Below, one piece after another: positions 27,999 through 37,155 of a stretch of DNA of 64,000 nucleotides. This stretch comes from CAZQVA01 sp964596685. GTDB lineage: Bacteria > Chlamydiota > Chlamydiia > Chlamydiales > VFKH01. The position numbers were made by a program, and so were the translations under genes. The stretch covers positions 1 to 64,000 of the forward strand of contig CAZQVA010000008.1 of assembly GCA_964596685.1 (NCBI GenBank), written 5' to 3'. Position 1 is the stretch's first letter, and every line of letters starts with the position of its first letter. The notes beneath the pieces were generated by a model. That model saw nothing but the letters and a program-made list of their open reading frames with translations, was not told where the DNA came from and ran no database searches.

Positions 27999-28985
27999 AT
28001 GCAGGCAAAGACACAACTCGTTGAAATGCGCGAAGCGCTTCGTCAGGCTCTTGACGAAGAAATGGAGCGCGATTCTACAGTCGTTATTCTTGGTGAAGAA
28101 GTCGCGGAATACAATGGACCGTATAAGGTAACCAAAGGGATGTTAGCAAAATGGGGGCCTGATCGTGTATTAGATACACCGATTGCTGAAGCTGGGTTTT
28201 CAGGTCTTGCCATTGGTGCTGCCATGACAGGTATGCGTCCTGTTGTTGAATTTATGAGCTGGAACTTTTCTTTTGTTGCTGCAGATCAAATCATTAGTCA
28301 TGCTGCCAAAATGCACTACATGTCGGGTGGTCGCTTTTCTGTTCCTGTTGTTTTCCGAGGGCCTAATGGCGCAGCGGCACAAGTCTCAAGCCAACATTCA
28401 CATTGCGTAGAAGCCCTTTACTGTAATATTCCAGGGCTGATTGTGGTTGCACCTAGCAATCCTTATCAAGCAAAAGGACTTCTTAAGAGTGCTATTCGCA
28501 ATAATAATCCTGTTCTCTTTTTAGAATGTGAGCTAATGTATGGCGACAAGATGGAGATTCCTGTTGAGGAATATCTTGTGCCGATTGGTCAAGCATTTGT
28601 TGCACGTGAGGGCAAAGATGTCACTCTTATAGCGCATAGTCGCATGGTTGCCTTGTGTCAACATGCAGCGAATGAATTGGCCAAGCGTGGCGTTGAGGCG
28701 GAAATTATCGATTTATGCACAATTAAACCTTTAGATATTGACACAATCAAGCGCTCTCTTACAAAAACGCACCGCGCAGTGCTTGTTGAAGAGGGACATG
28801 TGTTTGCCGGTATTTGTGCAGAAGTGGGCTTTCAGATCATTGAACACTGTTTTGATGAACTGGATGCACCCCTAGTACGCGTTTGTCAGAAAGAGACCCC
28901 AATGCCCTATTCAAAAGTATTAGAAGTTGAGACATTACCCACTGTGCCGCGCATTTTGACAGCGGTCGCTTCATTAGGAGTATAA
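27999..28985 (+). CDS. pdhB: Pyruvate dehydrogenase E1 component, beta subunit
   Basis: Beta chain of the thiamine-diphosphate-dependent E1 that decarboxylates pyruvate. Diagnostic stretches: VVILGEEVAEYNGPYKVTKG, DTPIAEAGFSGLAIGAA, HSHCVEALYCNIPGLIVVAP and the C-terminal VRVCQKETPMPYSKVLE. Length 328 is normal. pdhC follows four bases later. The usual alpha-subunit gene pdhA is not upstream; the preceding gene is a divergent MFS exporter. Confidence 0.95.
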   Translation: MQAKTQLVEMREALRQALDEEMERDSTVVILGEEVAEYNGPYKVTKGMLAKWGPDRVLDTPIAEAGFSGLAIGAAMTGMRPVVEFMSWNFSFVAADQIISHAAKMHYMSGGRFSVPVVFRGPNGAAAQVSSQHSHCVEALYCNIPGLIVVAPSNPYQAKGLLKSAIRNNNPVLFLECELMYGDKMEIPVEEYLVPIGQAFVAREGKDVTLIAHSRMVALCQHAANELAKRGVEAEIIDLCTIKPLDIDTIKRSLTKTHRAVLVEEGHVFAGICAEVGFQIIEHCFDELDAPLVRVCQKETPMPYSKVLEVETLPTVPRILTAVASLGV

Positions 28986-28989
28986 AAAT

Positions 28990-30168
28990 ATGGCCACACA
29001 TTATTTAAAGATGCCAAAATTGTCTCCCACGATGGAACAGGGCACGATTACAGCATGGCATTTTTCAGTAGGTGAAAAGATAGCTGACGAAAGTATCGCT
29101 ATCGATGTGGCAACTGATAAGGCAAATGTGGAGTACCAAATTGTCGATGGCGGATGGTTAAGAAAGATTTTGATTGGAGCAGGGCAGAGTGCTCAAGTGG
29201 GACAACCCATTGCTCTTCTCACCGATGAAGCTGATGAAGCTATTGTAGAAGTCGCACCTGCTGTTATTGTCCAACCTGTAAAAGAAGTACTACCCCAAAA
29301 AGAAGAACAACCCAAGGTGGCCATTTCACCAGACGTGACTCCTTCAAGGGAGTCTACGCGCGTAGTGGCTTCTCCTTTGGCGAAAAAATTAGCCGAACTC
29401 CATAAAATCGATTTGCACCGCATCTCTGGCACAGGGCCTCAAGGTCGCATCACAAGTCGCGATTTGCCCTTAGAAGGAGCAGTGAGAAATCTGAATCCAA
29501 TCCCCTTGTCTCCTATGCGCAAAGTGATTGCGCGCCGCTTGCAAGAGTCAAAGAGCACTGTGCCTCATTTTTATCTCAATGTGGCTGTTGAAGTATCTGC
29601 TCTGGTTGAATTGTATCAGCAACTCAAGAGTATTAATACGGGTATTACCTATAATGATTTGATCATTAAGGCCTCCGCTCTTGCTTTACAAGAGCATCCA
29701 CAGATGAATTGTACTTTTGATGCAAAAAATGAAATGATCCTCCCCGCGGCTTCCATTGATATTTCCGTGGCGGTGACCGTAGAAGGTGGCCTTTTGACGC
29801 CGGTTGTGCGCAAGTGCGAAGAAAAAAATGTAAAAGAAATTTCAGCAACCATGAAGGAGCTGGCGACGCGGGCAAAAGCGATGAAATTGCGTCCAGACGA
29901 GTATCAAGGCGGCTCTTTTACCATCTCTAATCTTGGAATGTTTGCGATCGATTCCTTCGCTGCTATCATTAATCCTCCACAAATTGCTATTTTGGCAGTC
30001 TCGGCAATTACTGATCAGCCAGTAGTAAAAAATGGACAGGTAGTCGCTGGAAAAATATTGGAGTTGACACTGTCCGTTGACCATCGCGCATGCGATGGAA
30101 AAGATGCTGCGCAGTTTATGCAAACGCTAAAGAAATATCTTACTTCGCCAGCCCTTCTGTTAATTTAA
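28990..30168 (+). CDS. pdhC: Dihydrolipoamide acetyltransferase (E2 of pyruvate dehydrogenase)
   Basis: Core of the pyruvate dehydrogenase complex, producing acetyl-CoA. One N-terminal lipoyl domain carries the lipoylated Lys in ATDKANVEYQ (about residue 43). A linker, the E3/E1-binding domain (VASPLAKKLAELHKIDLHR ... GPQGRITSRDL, about 126-157), and the catalytic domain ending with DHRACDGKDAAQF (about 362) follow. Single lipoyl domain and 392 residues are normal for this subtype. Operon with pdhB. Confidence 0.96.
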   Translation: MATHYLKMPKLSPTMEQGTITAWHFSVGEKIADESIAIDVATDKANVEYQIVDGGWLRKILIGAGQSAQVGQPIALLTDEADEAIVEVAPAVIVQPVKEVLPQKEEQPKVAISPDVTPSRESTRVVASPLAKKLAELHKIDLHRISGTGPQGRITSRDLPLEGAVRNLNPIPLSPMRKVIARRLQESKSTVPHFYLNVAVEVSALVELYQQLKSINTGITYNDLIIKASALALQEHPQMNCTFDAKNEMILPAASIDISVAVTVEGGLLTPVVRKCEEKNVKEISATMKELATRAKAMKLRPDEYQGGSFTISNLGMFAIDSFAAIINPPQIAILAVSAITDQPVVKNGQVVAGKILELTLSVDHRACDGKDAAQFMQTLKKYLTSPALLLI

Positions 30169-30211
30169 TATAAAAATTGTTATAATAAGTTTTTTACACT
30201 TAAAAACTATT

Positions 30212-31621
30212 ATGACTCTCTCTTTGGTAAATCATCTTGAAGGATTGGCTACTAGTTGGCGTCCCATTTTGGCATTGGAGCCAGAGGCGCCTCTTGATGA
30301 AGTGATTGTTCAAATTGCTCAATTGACATTTGCACAAGCGAAATCTAATGTGCCTAATGCTCTTTGGAAAGAGACGCGCGATACATTGCGCGAGCTAATG
30401 CGAAGTTACTCCGTAGATGAATGTATCGCTTCTCTTAAAGAAAAGCATTCCTTAGAGCTGACTCAATATGTTGGTAGGTTGCTGCTCGCTCAAACCTTTA
30501 TGAGTAGTAAAGATTCCCCTGCTGCAACTGCTGAAGCATTGGCCCGCTATATTGCCTACATGGCTGATGCTATCTTAAAAGCCTCTCGCGTGATTCCCGT
30601 GAATGATCAACTATTTTGGATTTCCGGCTCATTCAAGAAAGATGGGATTTATGCGTATTACCTGGCGCCTATCCATTTGCAGGACGGCAGAGCGATTTCG
30701 GCTGTAATATTTCGTGGGACAAAGACCGATAGTCTGCAGAGAGATGTAGAAAAAGGTGCTCCAGGTGCGACAAGTTTTATGAAACATCAAGATCAGCTAT
30801 GGAGCCAGCTGCTTAAACTTTTTCAGGATGCCCCTGGTGCGCCTTTATTGATTACAGGACATAGTTTGGGTGGTACCGATGCACAACATTTATTGTACTT
30901 GTTAATAGAGCGCTGGCAGAGTTTGCCTGCTGAATGGCGACCTCGTGCCATTTATCTACATACATTCAACGCACCTGCAGTAAGTCAAAGAACGGCGGAA
31001 AAATTTGTTGAGGCGCTGCATAAGTTGGATACAGATTCCTTGCAGCTCTCTATTTTTCATAACTTACGTCAAAATGATTTTATACAACTTGCATCTGGAG
31101 TGCATTTGGGAGCAAACCTTCCTTCAGCAAGCTTAAAAACTGTGACGCTTGTTGCGCGTGTGTTTATAGACCATTTAGAACATAGCAATCTGAACTTTTT
31201 CAAAAAGCAGCGTGCTCTCCATAAGGAGCATTGCTATCGGTACTTGGGTCATGAGTATGATGAATATAAAGCAACAAGAGCTAGCGAGTTCCTGGTGCGT
31301 CCACTTTCGCGCATAGGAGGCTTCATCCCAGATCCTACAAGTTGGTGGAAGCCTCAAGATATCCACCCTGAGCGTGTCATTATCTGTTCTGACGAGGTGC
31401 AAAAAAGTGAAGAGCTGTGGAGCATCGATGATGACATCTCTGTTATCGGTAGTGAGTCAGAAGTTGAAGTAGAAGAAACAACATCTGTCCCTCAAGCAGC
31501 GTCCTCATCTTCCTGCTTGGCCTTTCTAGTAGGGCTGATTGAAAAGTGCATTGCTCAGCTTCAGCAATATTTAAATTTTCTTTGCCAAGCACTTGTCTCG
31601 CTTGCATCACAAAAAGATTAA
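30212..31621 (+). CDS. Alpha/beta-hydrolase, class 3 lipase-like
   Basis: Putative lipase or esterase. The nucleophile elbow PLLITGHSLGGTDAQHLLY (about residues 212-230) matches the class 3 lipase GHSLGG motif. An upstream SAVIFRGTKTD (about 165) corresponds to the oxyanion region, and a catalytic Asp/His pair is expected further on (candidates FRQND-type LRQNDFIQL near 287 and the HxxH-rich FIDHLEHSN, not resolved). There is no N-terminal signal. The C-terminal 60 residues contain acidic low complexity (SESEVEVEETTS) and an amphipathic Cys/Leu-rich segment. TATAAT occurs about 30 bases upstream. Could act on host lipids; that is inference. Confidence 0.78.
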   Translation: MTLSLVNHLEGLATSWRPILALEPEAPLDEVIVQIAQLTFAQAKSNVPNALWKETRDTLRELMRSYSVDECIASLKEKHSLELTQYVGRLLLAQTFMSSKDSPAATAEALARYIAYMADAILKASRVIPVNDQLFWISGSFKKDGIYAYYLAPIHLQDGRAISAVIFRGTKTDSLQRDVEKGAPGATSFMKHQDQLWSQLLKLFQDAPGAPLLITGHSLGGTDAQHLLYLLIERWQSLPAEWRPRAIYLHTFNAPAVSQRTAEKFVEALHKLDTDSLQLSIFHNLRQNDFIQLASGVHLGANLPSASLKTVTLVARVFIDHLEHSNLNFFKKQRALHKEHCYRYLGHEYDEYKATRASEFLVRPLSRIGGFIPDPTSWWKPQDIHPERVIICSDEVQKSEELWSIDDDISVIGSESEVEVEETTSVPQAASSSSCLAFLVGLIEKCIAQLQQYLNFLCQALVSLASQKD

Positions 31622-31766
31622 CAGTATACTTTAGTAAAACGCTCTCCAGCTAGAAACTCATGTTAGAAGCTTATTTTGCGCTCAAGTGGGACACGTTTTA
31701 AAACACTTTGCACACCTGTGCGCAAAGGTGGGTTAGAAAATTAGAATGATAAGGTGATCGGGTCAA

Positions 31767-33590
31767 ATGTGCGGCATTTTCGGGTATAGAGGTCCAGCAT
31801 GTCCAGTTGAAAGATGTCTGGGAGGACTTCAGAGATTGGCGTACAGAGGATACGATTCAGCAGGTATTGCAGGGGTCATTAATGGCCAATTGCATCATTG
31901 TCGCGAGATCGGAAAACTTCAAAGACTTAAAGAAGCTCTGGCAGAGTGTACCTGGGGTCAGTTACAGAGCGCGATTGCTCATACGCGCTGGGCCACGCAT
32001 GGTAAACCAACTATTGCCAACGCACATCCGCAGTTTGATGAGTATGAAAGTTTAGCCGTTGTTCACAATGGCATCATTGAAAATCATCACGCTCTGCGCC
32101 AAGAACTGATGGCCAAGGGAGTGCGTTTTACTTCAGATACAGACACAGAAGTCATTGCCCAGTTAGTGGCTTTCTTTTATTCTGGTGATTTAAAAGCCGC
32201 TCTACATCAAGCTTTGCAGCGCTTAGAGGGTTCTTGGGCCATTGTTCTGTTACATCGAGATCATCCCGAACAACTATTTGCCTCGACGCGCAATTGTCCG
32301 TTAATGATCGCACGTAATCATGACGAGGTGATGATTGCTTCCGATTTGGGTGCCTTTGAAGGTGAAGAGTTAGAAGTGCTTTTCTTGCAAGATTACGAGT
32401 TAGCTGCTGTGGCAGTAGAAGATGTAGCAATTTGGGATATGACGGGAAAACGAGCCAAACGCCCCTGGCAACCTATTCCACTTCAAGAGGCGGTAAGTGA
32501 TAAAACGGGTTTTGAGCACTTTATGCTCAAAGAAATTTTTGAACAACCAAATACCCTGGCCTCAACATTAGAGGGGCGTCTAACGCCCGATGCGCTAGAA
32601 AAAGAGCTGCCTTCGCCAGTGATCAACTTTTTAAGTCGATTTTCGCATGCAATGTTGATCGCTTGTGGGACTTCATATCACGCAAGTTGTATTGCAGCAC
32701 AGTTTTTACAGGAGATTGCACATGTACCCGTGCAAGCTCATGTTGCTTCTGAATTCCGCAGTCAATTGCCCGTGGTGTCTCCTTTAACATTAATCATTGC
32801 GGTTAGTCAATCAGGAGAAACGGCAGATACTTTAGCAGCGGTGCGTGATGCAAAGCTCAAAGGGGCGACTGTTATTGCTCTTTGTAATGTTCCGCATGCG
32901 CTTCTTACACGCCTTGCAGATGCTACTTTGATGTTGCGAGCAGGTCAGGAAATATCTGTTTGCTCTACAAAAGCCTTTACAAGTCAGTTAGCGCTCCTAA
33001 CGATCCTTTCGGTCTGGATTGCTAGAGTTCGGCTCAAGAGTCCTGAAATGTTGCAAGGAATTTTACATGAACTTGCACAGATGCCAGGCCACGTGGCTGC
33101 TATTCTGCAACAAAGTCCTTATTTTGAGAAATTGGCAAAAAAATATGCAGAGTATGATCACTTTTTCTATGTAGGACGTAGCTACATGTTTCCGGCGGCC
33201 TTAGAGTCGGCTTTAAAGCTTAAGGAAATTGCCTATATTGATGCGAATGGCTATCCAGCCGGAGAAATGAAGCATGGCCCCATTGCGCTGTTGACCTCTA
33301 AGCTTCCCGTCGTTGCTCTCTGTGCTAATAAGCATCTCCTTGATAAATTGATCAGTAATCTCATGGAGATTAAAGCGCGCTCTGCGCCTATTATTGCGCT
33401 GGCCTTTTATGGCTCAGAGCAGATTCAAAAGATTGTCGATGATCTTTTCTGTTTACCTCAGTGCAGTGATGCATTAGCCCCCCTTACTGCCTGCGTTGCA
33501 GGACAGCTTTTGGCGTATTTTATCGCCAAAGAGCGTGGGGCTGATATTGACCAACCTCGCAACTTAGCTAAATCAGTTACTGTCGAATAA
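31767..33590 (+). CDS. glmS: Glucosamine-fructose-6-phosphate aminotransferase
   Basis: Makes glucosamine-6-phosphate from fructose-6-phosphate and glutamine, feeding LPS lipid A and cell-wall precursors. The N-terminal nucleophile Cys2 lies in MCGIFGYRG. The glutaminase domain (AHTRWATHGKPTIANAHPQ) and two SIS domains (ACGTSYHASCIAAQFL; VSQSGETADTLAA; FYVGRSYMFPAALESALKLK) are intact, ending DIDQPRNLAKSVTVE. Length 607 is normal. No glmS ribozyme is evident in the 145-base upstream gap. C. trachomatis glmS (CT816) also lies a few genes from yccA-ftsY, as here. Confidence 0.97.
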   Translation: MCGIFGYRGPACPVERCLGGLQRLAYRGYDSAGIAGVINGQLHHCREIGKLQRLKEALAECTWGQLQSAIAHTRWATHGKPTIANAHPQFDEYESLAVVHNGIIENHHALRQELMAKGVRFTSDTDTEVIAQLVAFFYSGDLKAALHQALQRLEGSWAIVLLHRDHPEQLFASTRNCPLMIARNHDEVMIASDLGAFEGEELEVLFLQDYELAAVAVEDVAIWDMTGKRAKRPWQPIPLQEAVSDKTGFEHFMLKEIFEQPNTLASTLEGRLTPDALEKELPSPVINFLSRFSHAMLIACGTSYHASCIAAQFLQEIAHVPVQAHVASEFRSQLPVVSPLTLIIAVSQSGETADTLAAVRDAKLKGATVIALCNVPHALLTRLADATLMLRAGQEISVCSTKAFTSQLALLTILSVWIARVRLKSPEMLQGILHELAQMPGHVAAILQQSPYFEKLAKKYAEYDHFFYVGRSYMFPAALESALKLKEIAYIDANGYPAGEMKHGPIALLTSKLPVVALCANKHLLDKLISNLMEIKARSAPIIALAFYGSEQIQKIVDDLFCLPQCSDALAPLTACVAGQLLAYFIAKERGADIDQPRNLAKSVTVE

Positions 33591-33661
33591 CAACCACTTC
33601 AGCATCGCCTACAGGGCATTTATCACTCGTTATCCTCTGAAACAACGATCAAAAGCTGGGC

Positions 33662-33931
33662 TTATGTTGTTGAGCAAGTGGAAACGATCTTTGCCAGAGT
33701 CTTAATCGTCGGGTTCTTATGCTTAAAGGCTTGATACGCAGTGGATCTTGAAAGGTCCGCACTTTTTAAAAAAGCAACTTTGTTATGTTCTTGGAGATAA
33801 ATCTCTAGGAGTTCTACAATGCCTTCAGGATCATTATTGATTAAACATTCCATGATAGCTGCACCAATAAAATCCGAATTCAAGTAACGCTTAGGATCGA
33901 ACTCTTTCACATTAGTGTTTTTTTTCAACAT
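33662..33931 (-). CDS. Antitoxin of a HigBA/RelBE-like module
   Basis: A roughly 89-residue DNA-binding antidote with the HTH stretch NKVAFLKSADLSRSTAYQAF then NPTIKTLAKIVSTC, typical of 'addiction module antidote' proteins. The start I use (MLKKNTNVKEFDP, 33931) overlaps the toxin's last 20 bases, the common toxin-first order. An in-frame start at 34012 would extend it far into the toxin gene and is less likely. Expected to neutralise the toxin and autoregulate the operon. Confidence 0.85.
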   Translation of the reverse strand: MLKKNTNVKEFDPKRYLNSDFIGAAIMECLINNDPEGIVELLEIYLQEHNKVAFLKSADLSRSTAYQAFKHKNPTIKTLAKIVSTCSTT

Positions 33932-34259
33932 CAAAGTTTCTTTTGATGTACTTGACGAAGAGGGCCTTTGCCTTTTTAATGTCTTTATCTTGTCCATTTT
34001 TGTTTCCTCCATAAAGTAATAGTAGGAGTTTTTGCCCTATTTTCCCAAAGTAAACGCGCTTGCCATCATGCCAGCGCAGCTCAAAAACTTGGTTTTTGGT
34101 GACTCCTGTATCATACTCAGAAACGTTTTTGTGGTCTCCAAAGTGATCATCTTCGATAATATGTTCGATTCTTTTGGCAACAACAACTTGCGTTTTCAAT
34201 GGCTGTTGATCAAACCACTCTTGAAATTCTATTGTCTGAATAACAACGTTCTTGTGCAT
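33912..34259 (-). CDS. Toxin of a HigB/Gp49-like module
   Basis: A 115-residue protein of the RelE/HigB-like (phage Gp49-like) mRNA-interferase superfamily. Seen are FQEWFDQQPLKTQVVVAKRI at the N-terminus, then VFELRWHDGKRVYFGKIGQKLLLLLYGGNKNGQ and DIKKAKAL, the usual end-of-domain pattern. Basic residues in the beta-sheet are consistent with ribosome-dependent RNA cleavage. It precedes and overlaps the antitoxin gene. Typical mobile stabilisation module, here beside glmS. Confidence 0.87.
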   Translation of the reverse strand: MHKNVVIQTIEFQEWFDQQPLKTQVVVAKRIEHIIEDDHFGDHKNVSEYDTGVTKNQVFELRWHDGKRVYFGKIGQKLLLLLYGGNKNGQDKDIKKAKALFVKYIKRNFDVEKKH

Positions 34260-34310
34260 GGACTATTTGTACTATAGATTACACATATTTCGCAAGAAAA
34301 CACGAAGATA

Positions 34311-34628
34311 TTATAAGTGGAGACCAACGACACCAGCGATGATCAGACCTGTCGAAATGACCTTAACGGTTGTGAGTGGTTCGCCAAGAAAAAGAATGCC
34401 GATGGCAGTGATGAGCGCAACGCCAACTCCGGCCCATATAGCATAGGCAACGCCCATGTCGAGTTTTTTAAGTGCAAATGCAAAAATGGTGAAGCAGATA
34501 GCATAGAAGACAAAAACACCTACAGAGAGCCAAAATTTCGAAAGACCATCTGATAATTTCAAGCAAAGTGTACCCGCTACTTCAAAAATGATAGCCAAGG
34601 CAAGTAGAAACCATTGATTTGACCACAT
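34311..34628 (-). CDS. SMR-family small multidrug exporter
   Basis: Four-helix proton-coupled drug antiporter of 105 residues. The first helix carries the essential Glu in LALAIIFEVAGTLCLKLS (Glu about residue 16), and the family signature GVAYAIWAGVGVALITAIG follows. It is EmrE/QacE-like rather than SugE-like as far as motifs show. Last gene of the minus-strand run that begins with the glycosyltransferase, 21 bases after the kinase. Confidence 0.92.
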   Translation of the reverse strand: MWSNQWFLLALAIIFEVAGTLCLKLSDGLSKFWLSVGVFVFYAICFTIFAFALKKLDMGVAYAIWAGVGVALITAIGILFLGEPLTTVKVISTGLIIAGVVGLHL

Positions 34629-34649
34629 AATAAACTCCTGATTTTTTTT

Positions 34650-35921
34650 CTAGCACCACACCGCTGTCAATAAGGTATGAAAGAAGGGGTGGCACTGCGC
34701 ATCTTCTACTGTAATCCGCTCTTTTGGATTAAAAGTCAGCATTTTTGTAATAAGGTCAAGAAAAAGGGCATTGGCGCGTTGCAGACCGTGGAATAATAGC
34801 TTGTCCCTATCTTGCAAATGTTCTTGATCTGTAGGTAATTGCGCCTTTAGGGATGGGTTTTTGTGATGGGTGGCTACGTAGTGGTGAATATATGCCGCAC
34901 AACTATTATAAAGTTCTGTGTTTGTAGAAGGAAGTGCAGCAGCCTTGTCTCCAATGTCATCTAACACAAAGGGAGCTAGTTGATTGTAGCAATAAAGTAA
35001 CTCTAGAGCGTCTTTAAAATGCCTTTTTTCAGAAGCTACTCCATCGTACTGTGCCATTTTTTCCTTCATCCACTGTTGCATGTCGAGAGGAATCTGATCA
35101 ATCTGCATTAGGCATTTTCCCGTTAATGCTTCCATCAGTACACATCCTAGACTCCAAATATCTAGGGCATAATCAGGAGTAGTTGTGCGGGCGCGATTGA
35201 GTGCGATCTCGGGTGCTCGATAATAGGGAGTTTGCAGCGCAAGATGGGGGCATTGTTTGAGTGTTGTTATGAGACATGCATGTTCAAAATCAAAAAGCGT
35301 GGCATAGCGGCCATCCCAGCCAATATTTTTAGCTGCGAGATCTCCATGGACAAGTTTTTTTTCTTTTAAGGAGCGTAGAGCCGAGAGTAATTGCCTTCCT
35401 AGCATCTGCGTTTCACAAATGCCTAAACCGCGTCCCTGCGCCGTTTGCAAGAGATGTCGTGTTAAAGATGGCCCTACGTCGTTTAAAAACAACATATGGG
35501 CATCCTCTTTGGCATCCATAAAGACATGTTGCAGCGATAAAGAGCCATATGTAGGAACGATATGAGCTCTATCCCGCAAATAGTACAAAGTGCGCCATTC
35601 GTCATATATGCGACATGTATCTTTGCGCTCGCAAGGAGGAAGGCAGCACTTGATGGCCATCTTACTGAAACATCCATTAAAGATGGCACTCGCGCGAAAA
35701 ACTACAGAATGGCTACTTGTTCCTGCTATCGCTGTCACATGCCATGTACAGTTTTTCCAAGTAAAGGTAGAGCCTACATTAAAGGGAAGGAGTGAGGCAA
35801 CAGCGGCAACACATCTTCGGTCTTTGTCGTGTAGGGCGCGTAAGGCAGTTTCAGCTCTTAGCTTAAATAATGCCTCTTGAGGGGGTTGTGAGGGGAGGCA
35901 AAAATGTAATGTAGATGTCAT
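34650..35921 (-). CDS. Serine/threonine protein kinase-like protein
   Basis: A 423-residue eukaryotic-like kinase. The catalytic Lys is in KMAIKCC (about K91), the catalytic loop is HGDLAAKN (D194, N199), the metal-binding motif is DFE instead of DFG (211-213), and YYRAPEIAL and DIWSLGCVLMEALTG follow. These residues suggest activity despite the DFE change. Large insertions occur between DIWSLG and the final FNPKERITVEDAQCHPFF. No membrane anchor or signal, unlike PknB-type receptors. It is a candidate effector or internal regulator, co-oriented with outer-membrane and glycosyltransferase genes. Confidence 0.88.
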   Translation of the reverse strand: MTSTLHFCLPSQPPQEALFKLRAETALRALHDKDRRCVAAVASLLPFNVGSTFTWKNCTWHVTAIAGTSSHSVVFRASAIFNGCFSKMAIKCCLPPCERKDTCRIYDEWRTLYYLRDRAHIVPTYGSLSLQHVFMDAKEDAHMLFLNDVGPSLTRHLLQTAQGRGLGICETQMLGRQLLSALRSLKEKKLVHGDLAAKNIGWDGRYATLFDFEHACLITTLKQCPHLALQTPYYRAPEIALNRARTTTPDYALDIWSLGCVLMEALTGKCLMQIDQIPLDMQQWMKEKMAQYDGVASEKRHFKDALELLYCYNQLAPFVLDDIGDKAAALPSTNTELYNSCAAYIHHYVATHHKNPSLKAQLPTDQEHLQDRDKLLFHGLQRANALFLDLITKMLTFNPKERITVEDAQCHPFFHTLLTAVWC

Positions 35922-35935
35922 GGTGATATCAAATA

Positions 35936-36835
35936 CTAGTATCTAAATCCAATTTGAGCAATCCAAGATTGCCAAGGTTGCAGTGTGAAGGCGCGAGGTA
36001 ATTCGGGTGCCTCGTTAATAGTAGAATGAAGGGGGCAAATGCATGCAAGAACCAATGTAAAGTATTTATGGTTATAGCGTAAGCCTGGAGTTAGAGTCAA
36101 AAGAGAGCCCCCTGAATTACCAATAGCGACACCATTTTCAATGCTTTTATCAGTCCACGCCCCACCTAATTCCAATGTAATGAGAAGTTCTGAATAGTAA
36201 CCTGACTGAGGGATACGCCAAGGAAATAGTGTGGTATTCCATTGTAGACCACCCTGCAGCGTGTTTCCCGATCGATAGTTGTGGCCAGTAAAGTAGTTTA
36301 GATAATACAGGTAAGCATTGCACTCGTGTCTTTGTGTTTGCCATGTAAAGAAAAGTTGCAGAGGAATTCCCCAATTACCTGTGCCTGGTTGTAGACCACG
36401 CGGCAGGACTCCCAAGAGATCACTTTCATTCCATTCACCTGTTGGAGCTTGTACGCCTGCAGTCGCAAAGATGCGCAGTGTGCTACCTATCCAATTGCGA
36501 TGAAAAAAACGCCAAGAACCTACAGCGACTAGATCGCTTAACCCATTGCTTTTTCTAGAGATAACTTCTTCGCCACTTGTGCTTTGTGCACGTGTGTAAA
36601 GAAAGGGTACAACAGCTAAGACAAAGAAGTTTTCACTGATTCCGTAGGAGAAGAGAGTATTTTCAGCTTCAACGCGTTTTTTTAAATGGTCAGATTGATA
36701 ATTTTGCACGCTGCCTGATACAAGAGCAAAGAATTCACCTTTGCCAACACCAATCCCAGGTGTGGCGATGATAGGTGCAGCGCTGAGAGAAGTAACAATT
36801 GCAAAAAGAAAGGAAAATAAGAGAACACGTTTCAT
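35936..36835 (-). CDS. Outer-membrane beta-barrel transporter-like protein
   Basis: A 299-residue exported protein with a signal peptide (VLLFSFLFAIVTSLSAAP) and alternating amphipathic strands ending in the aromatic terminus IAQIGFRY, as in outer-membrane barrels. It resembles the MetA-pathway/Phenol_MetA_deg group of barrel proteins (strands like GLSDLVAVGSWRFF and LTLTPGLRYNHKYFTLVLA). The ATG at 36835 overlaps the upstream gene's stop by four bases, showing coupling with the HMA protein. Role unknown; transport across the outer membrane is likely. Confidence 0.72.
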   Translation of the reverse strand: MKRVLLFSFLFAIVTSLSAAPIIATPGIGVGKGEFFALVSGSVQNYQSDHLKKRVEAENTLFSYGISENFFVLAVVPFLYTRAQSTSGEEVISRKSNGLSDLVAVGSWRFFHRNWIGSTLRIFATAGVQAPTGEWNESDLLGVLPRGLQPGTGNWGIPLQLFFTWQTQRHECNAYLYYLNYFTGHNYRSGNTLQGGLQWNTTLFPWRIPQSGYYSELLITLELGGAWTDKSIENGVAIGNSGGSLLTLTPGLRYNHKYFTLVLACICPLHSTINEAPELPRAFTLQPWQSWIAQIGFRY

Positions 36836-37155
36836 CGAGGAAAGATCCACCCCGAGCGAGTCTCTTCATCACCCTTAATGTAGATCCACTGTAAATCATA
36901 TCCAGCCTCTTTTACCATGCAAAAAAAGGAAGCGGGATTAAAGGGAATGCGATTATCCCAGTGAAAATGAGCGCGATTGGGTCCAAGATCAAGTCGAAAG
37001 CACAGAACGCCGGGATGTTCTTCTAAAATACGGGCGATATGCGTATTGCAAAAAGGGCAGGCAAGGCCTCTTAATTGTAAGACAACACTCTGAATGGCCG
37101 CCTCTATAGGTATTGAGTAGGTGAGTAAGAGAAGGCATATGAGGCGAATCAACAT
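36832..37155 (-). CDS. Exported HMA (heavy-metal-associated) domain protein
   Basis: A small (about 107 aa) secreted protein with signal peptide MLIRLICLLLLTYSIPIEAA and an HMA-like ferredoxin fold with the metal-binding LACPFCNTHIARIL (CxxC). A second Cys lies at SFFCMVKEAGYDL where HMA domains have the last helix. Probably periplasmic metal (Cu/Hg type) binding. Start chosen at 37155, overlapping the stop of the glycosyltransferase gene by ATGA. Translationally coupled to both neighbours, so it may work with the downstream barrel protein. Confidence 0.78.
   Translation of the reverse strand: MLIRLICLLLLTYSIPIEAAIQSVVLQLRGLACPFCNTHIARILEEHPGVLCFRLDLGPNRAHFHWDNRIPFNPASFFCMVKEAGYDLQWIYIKGDEETRSGWIFPR

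Noticed and set aside
31622..31766. Possible glmS ribozyme upstream of glmS
   Set aside because: Only a short CTTTGC/GCAAAG-type hairpin is visible; none of the conserved ribozyme core can be identified.
33931..34012. Extended antitoxin starting inside the toxin gene
   Set aside because: The extra 27 residues are a Lys/Ser-rich out-of-frame reading of the toxin 3' half; the start at 33931 gives the normal overlap.
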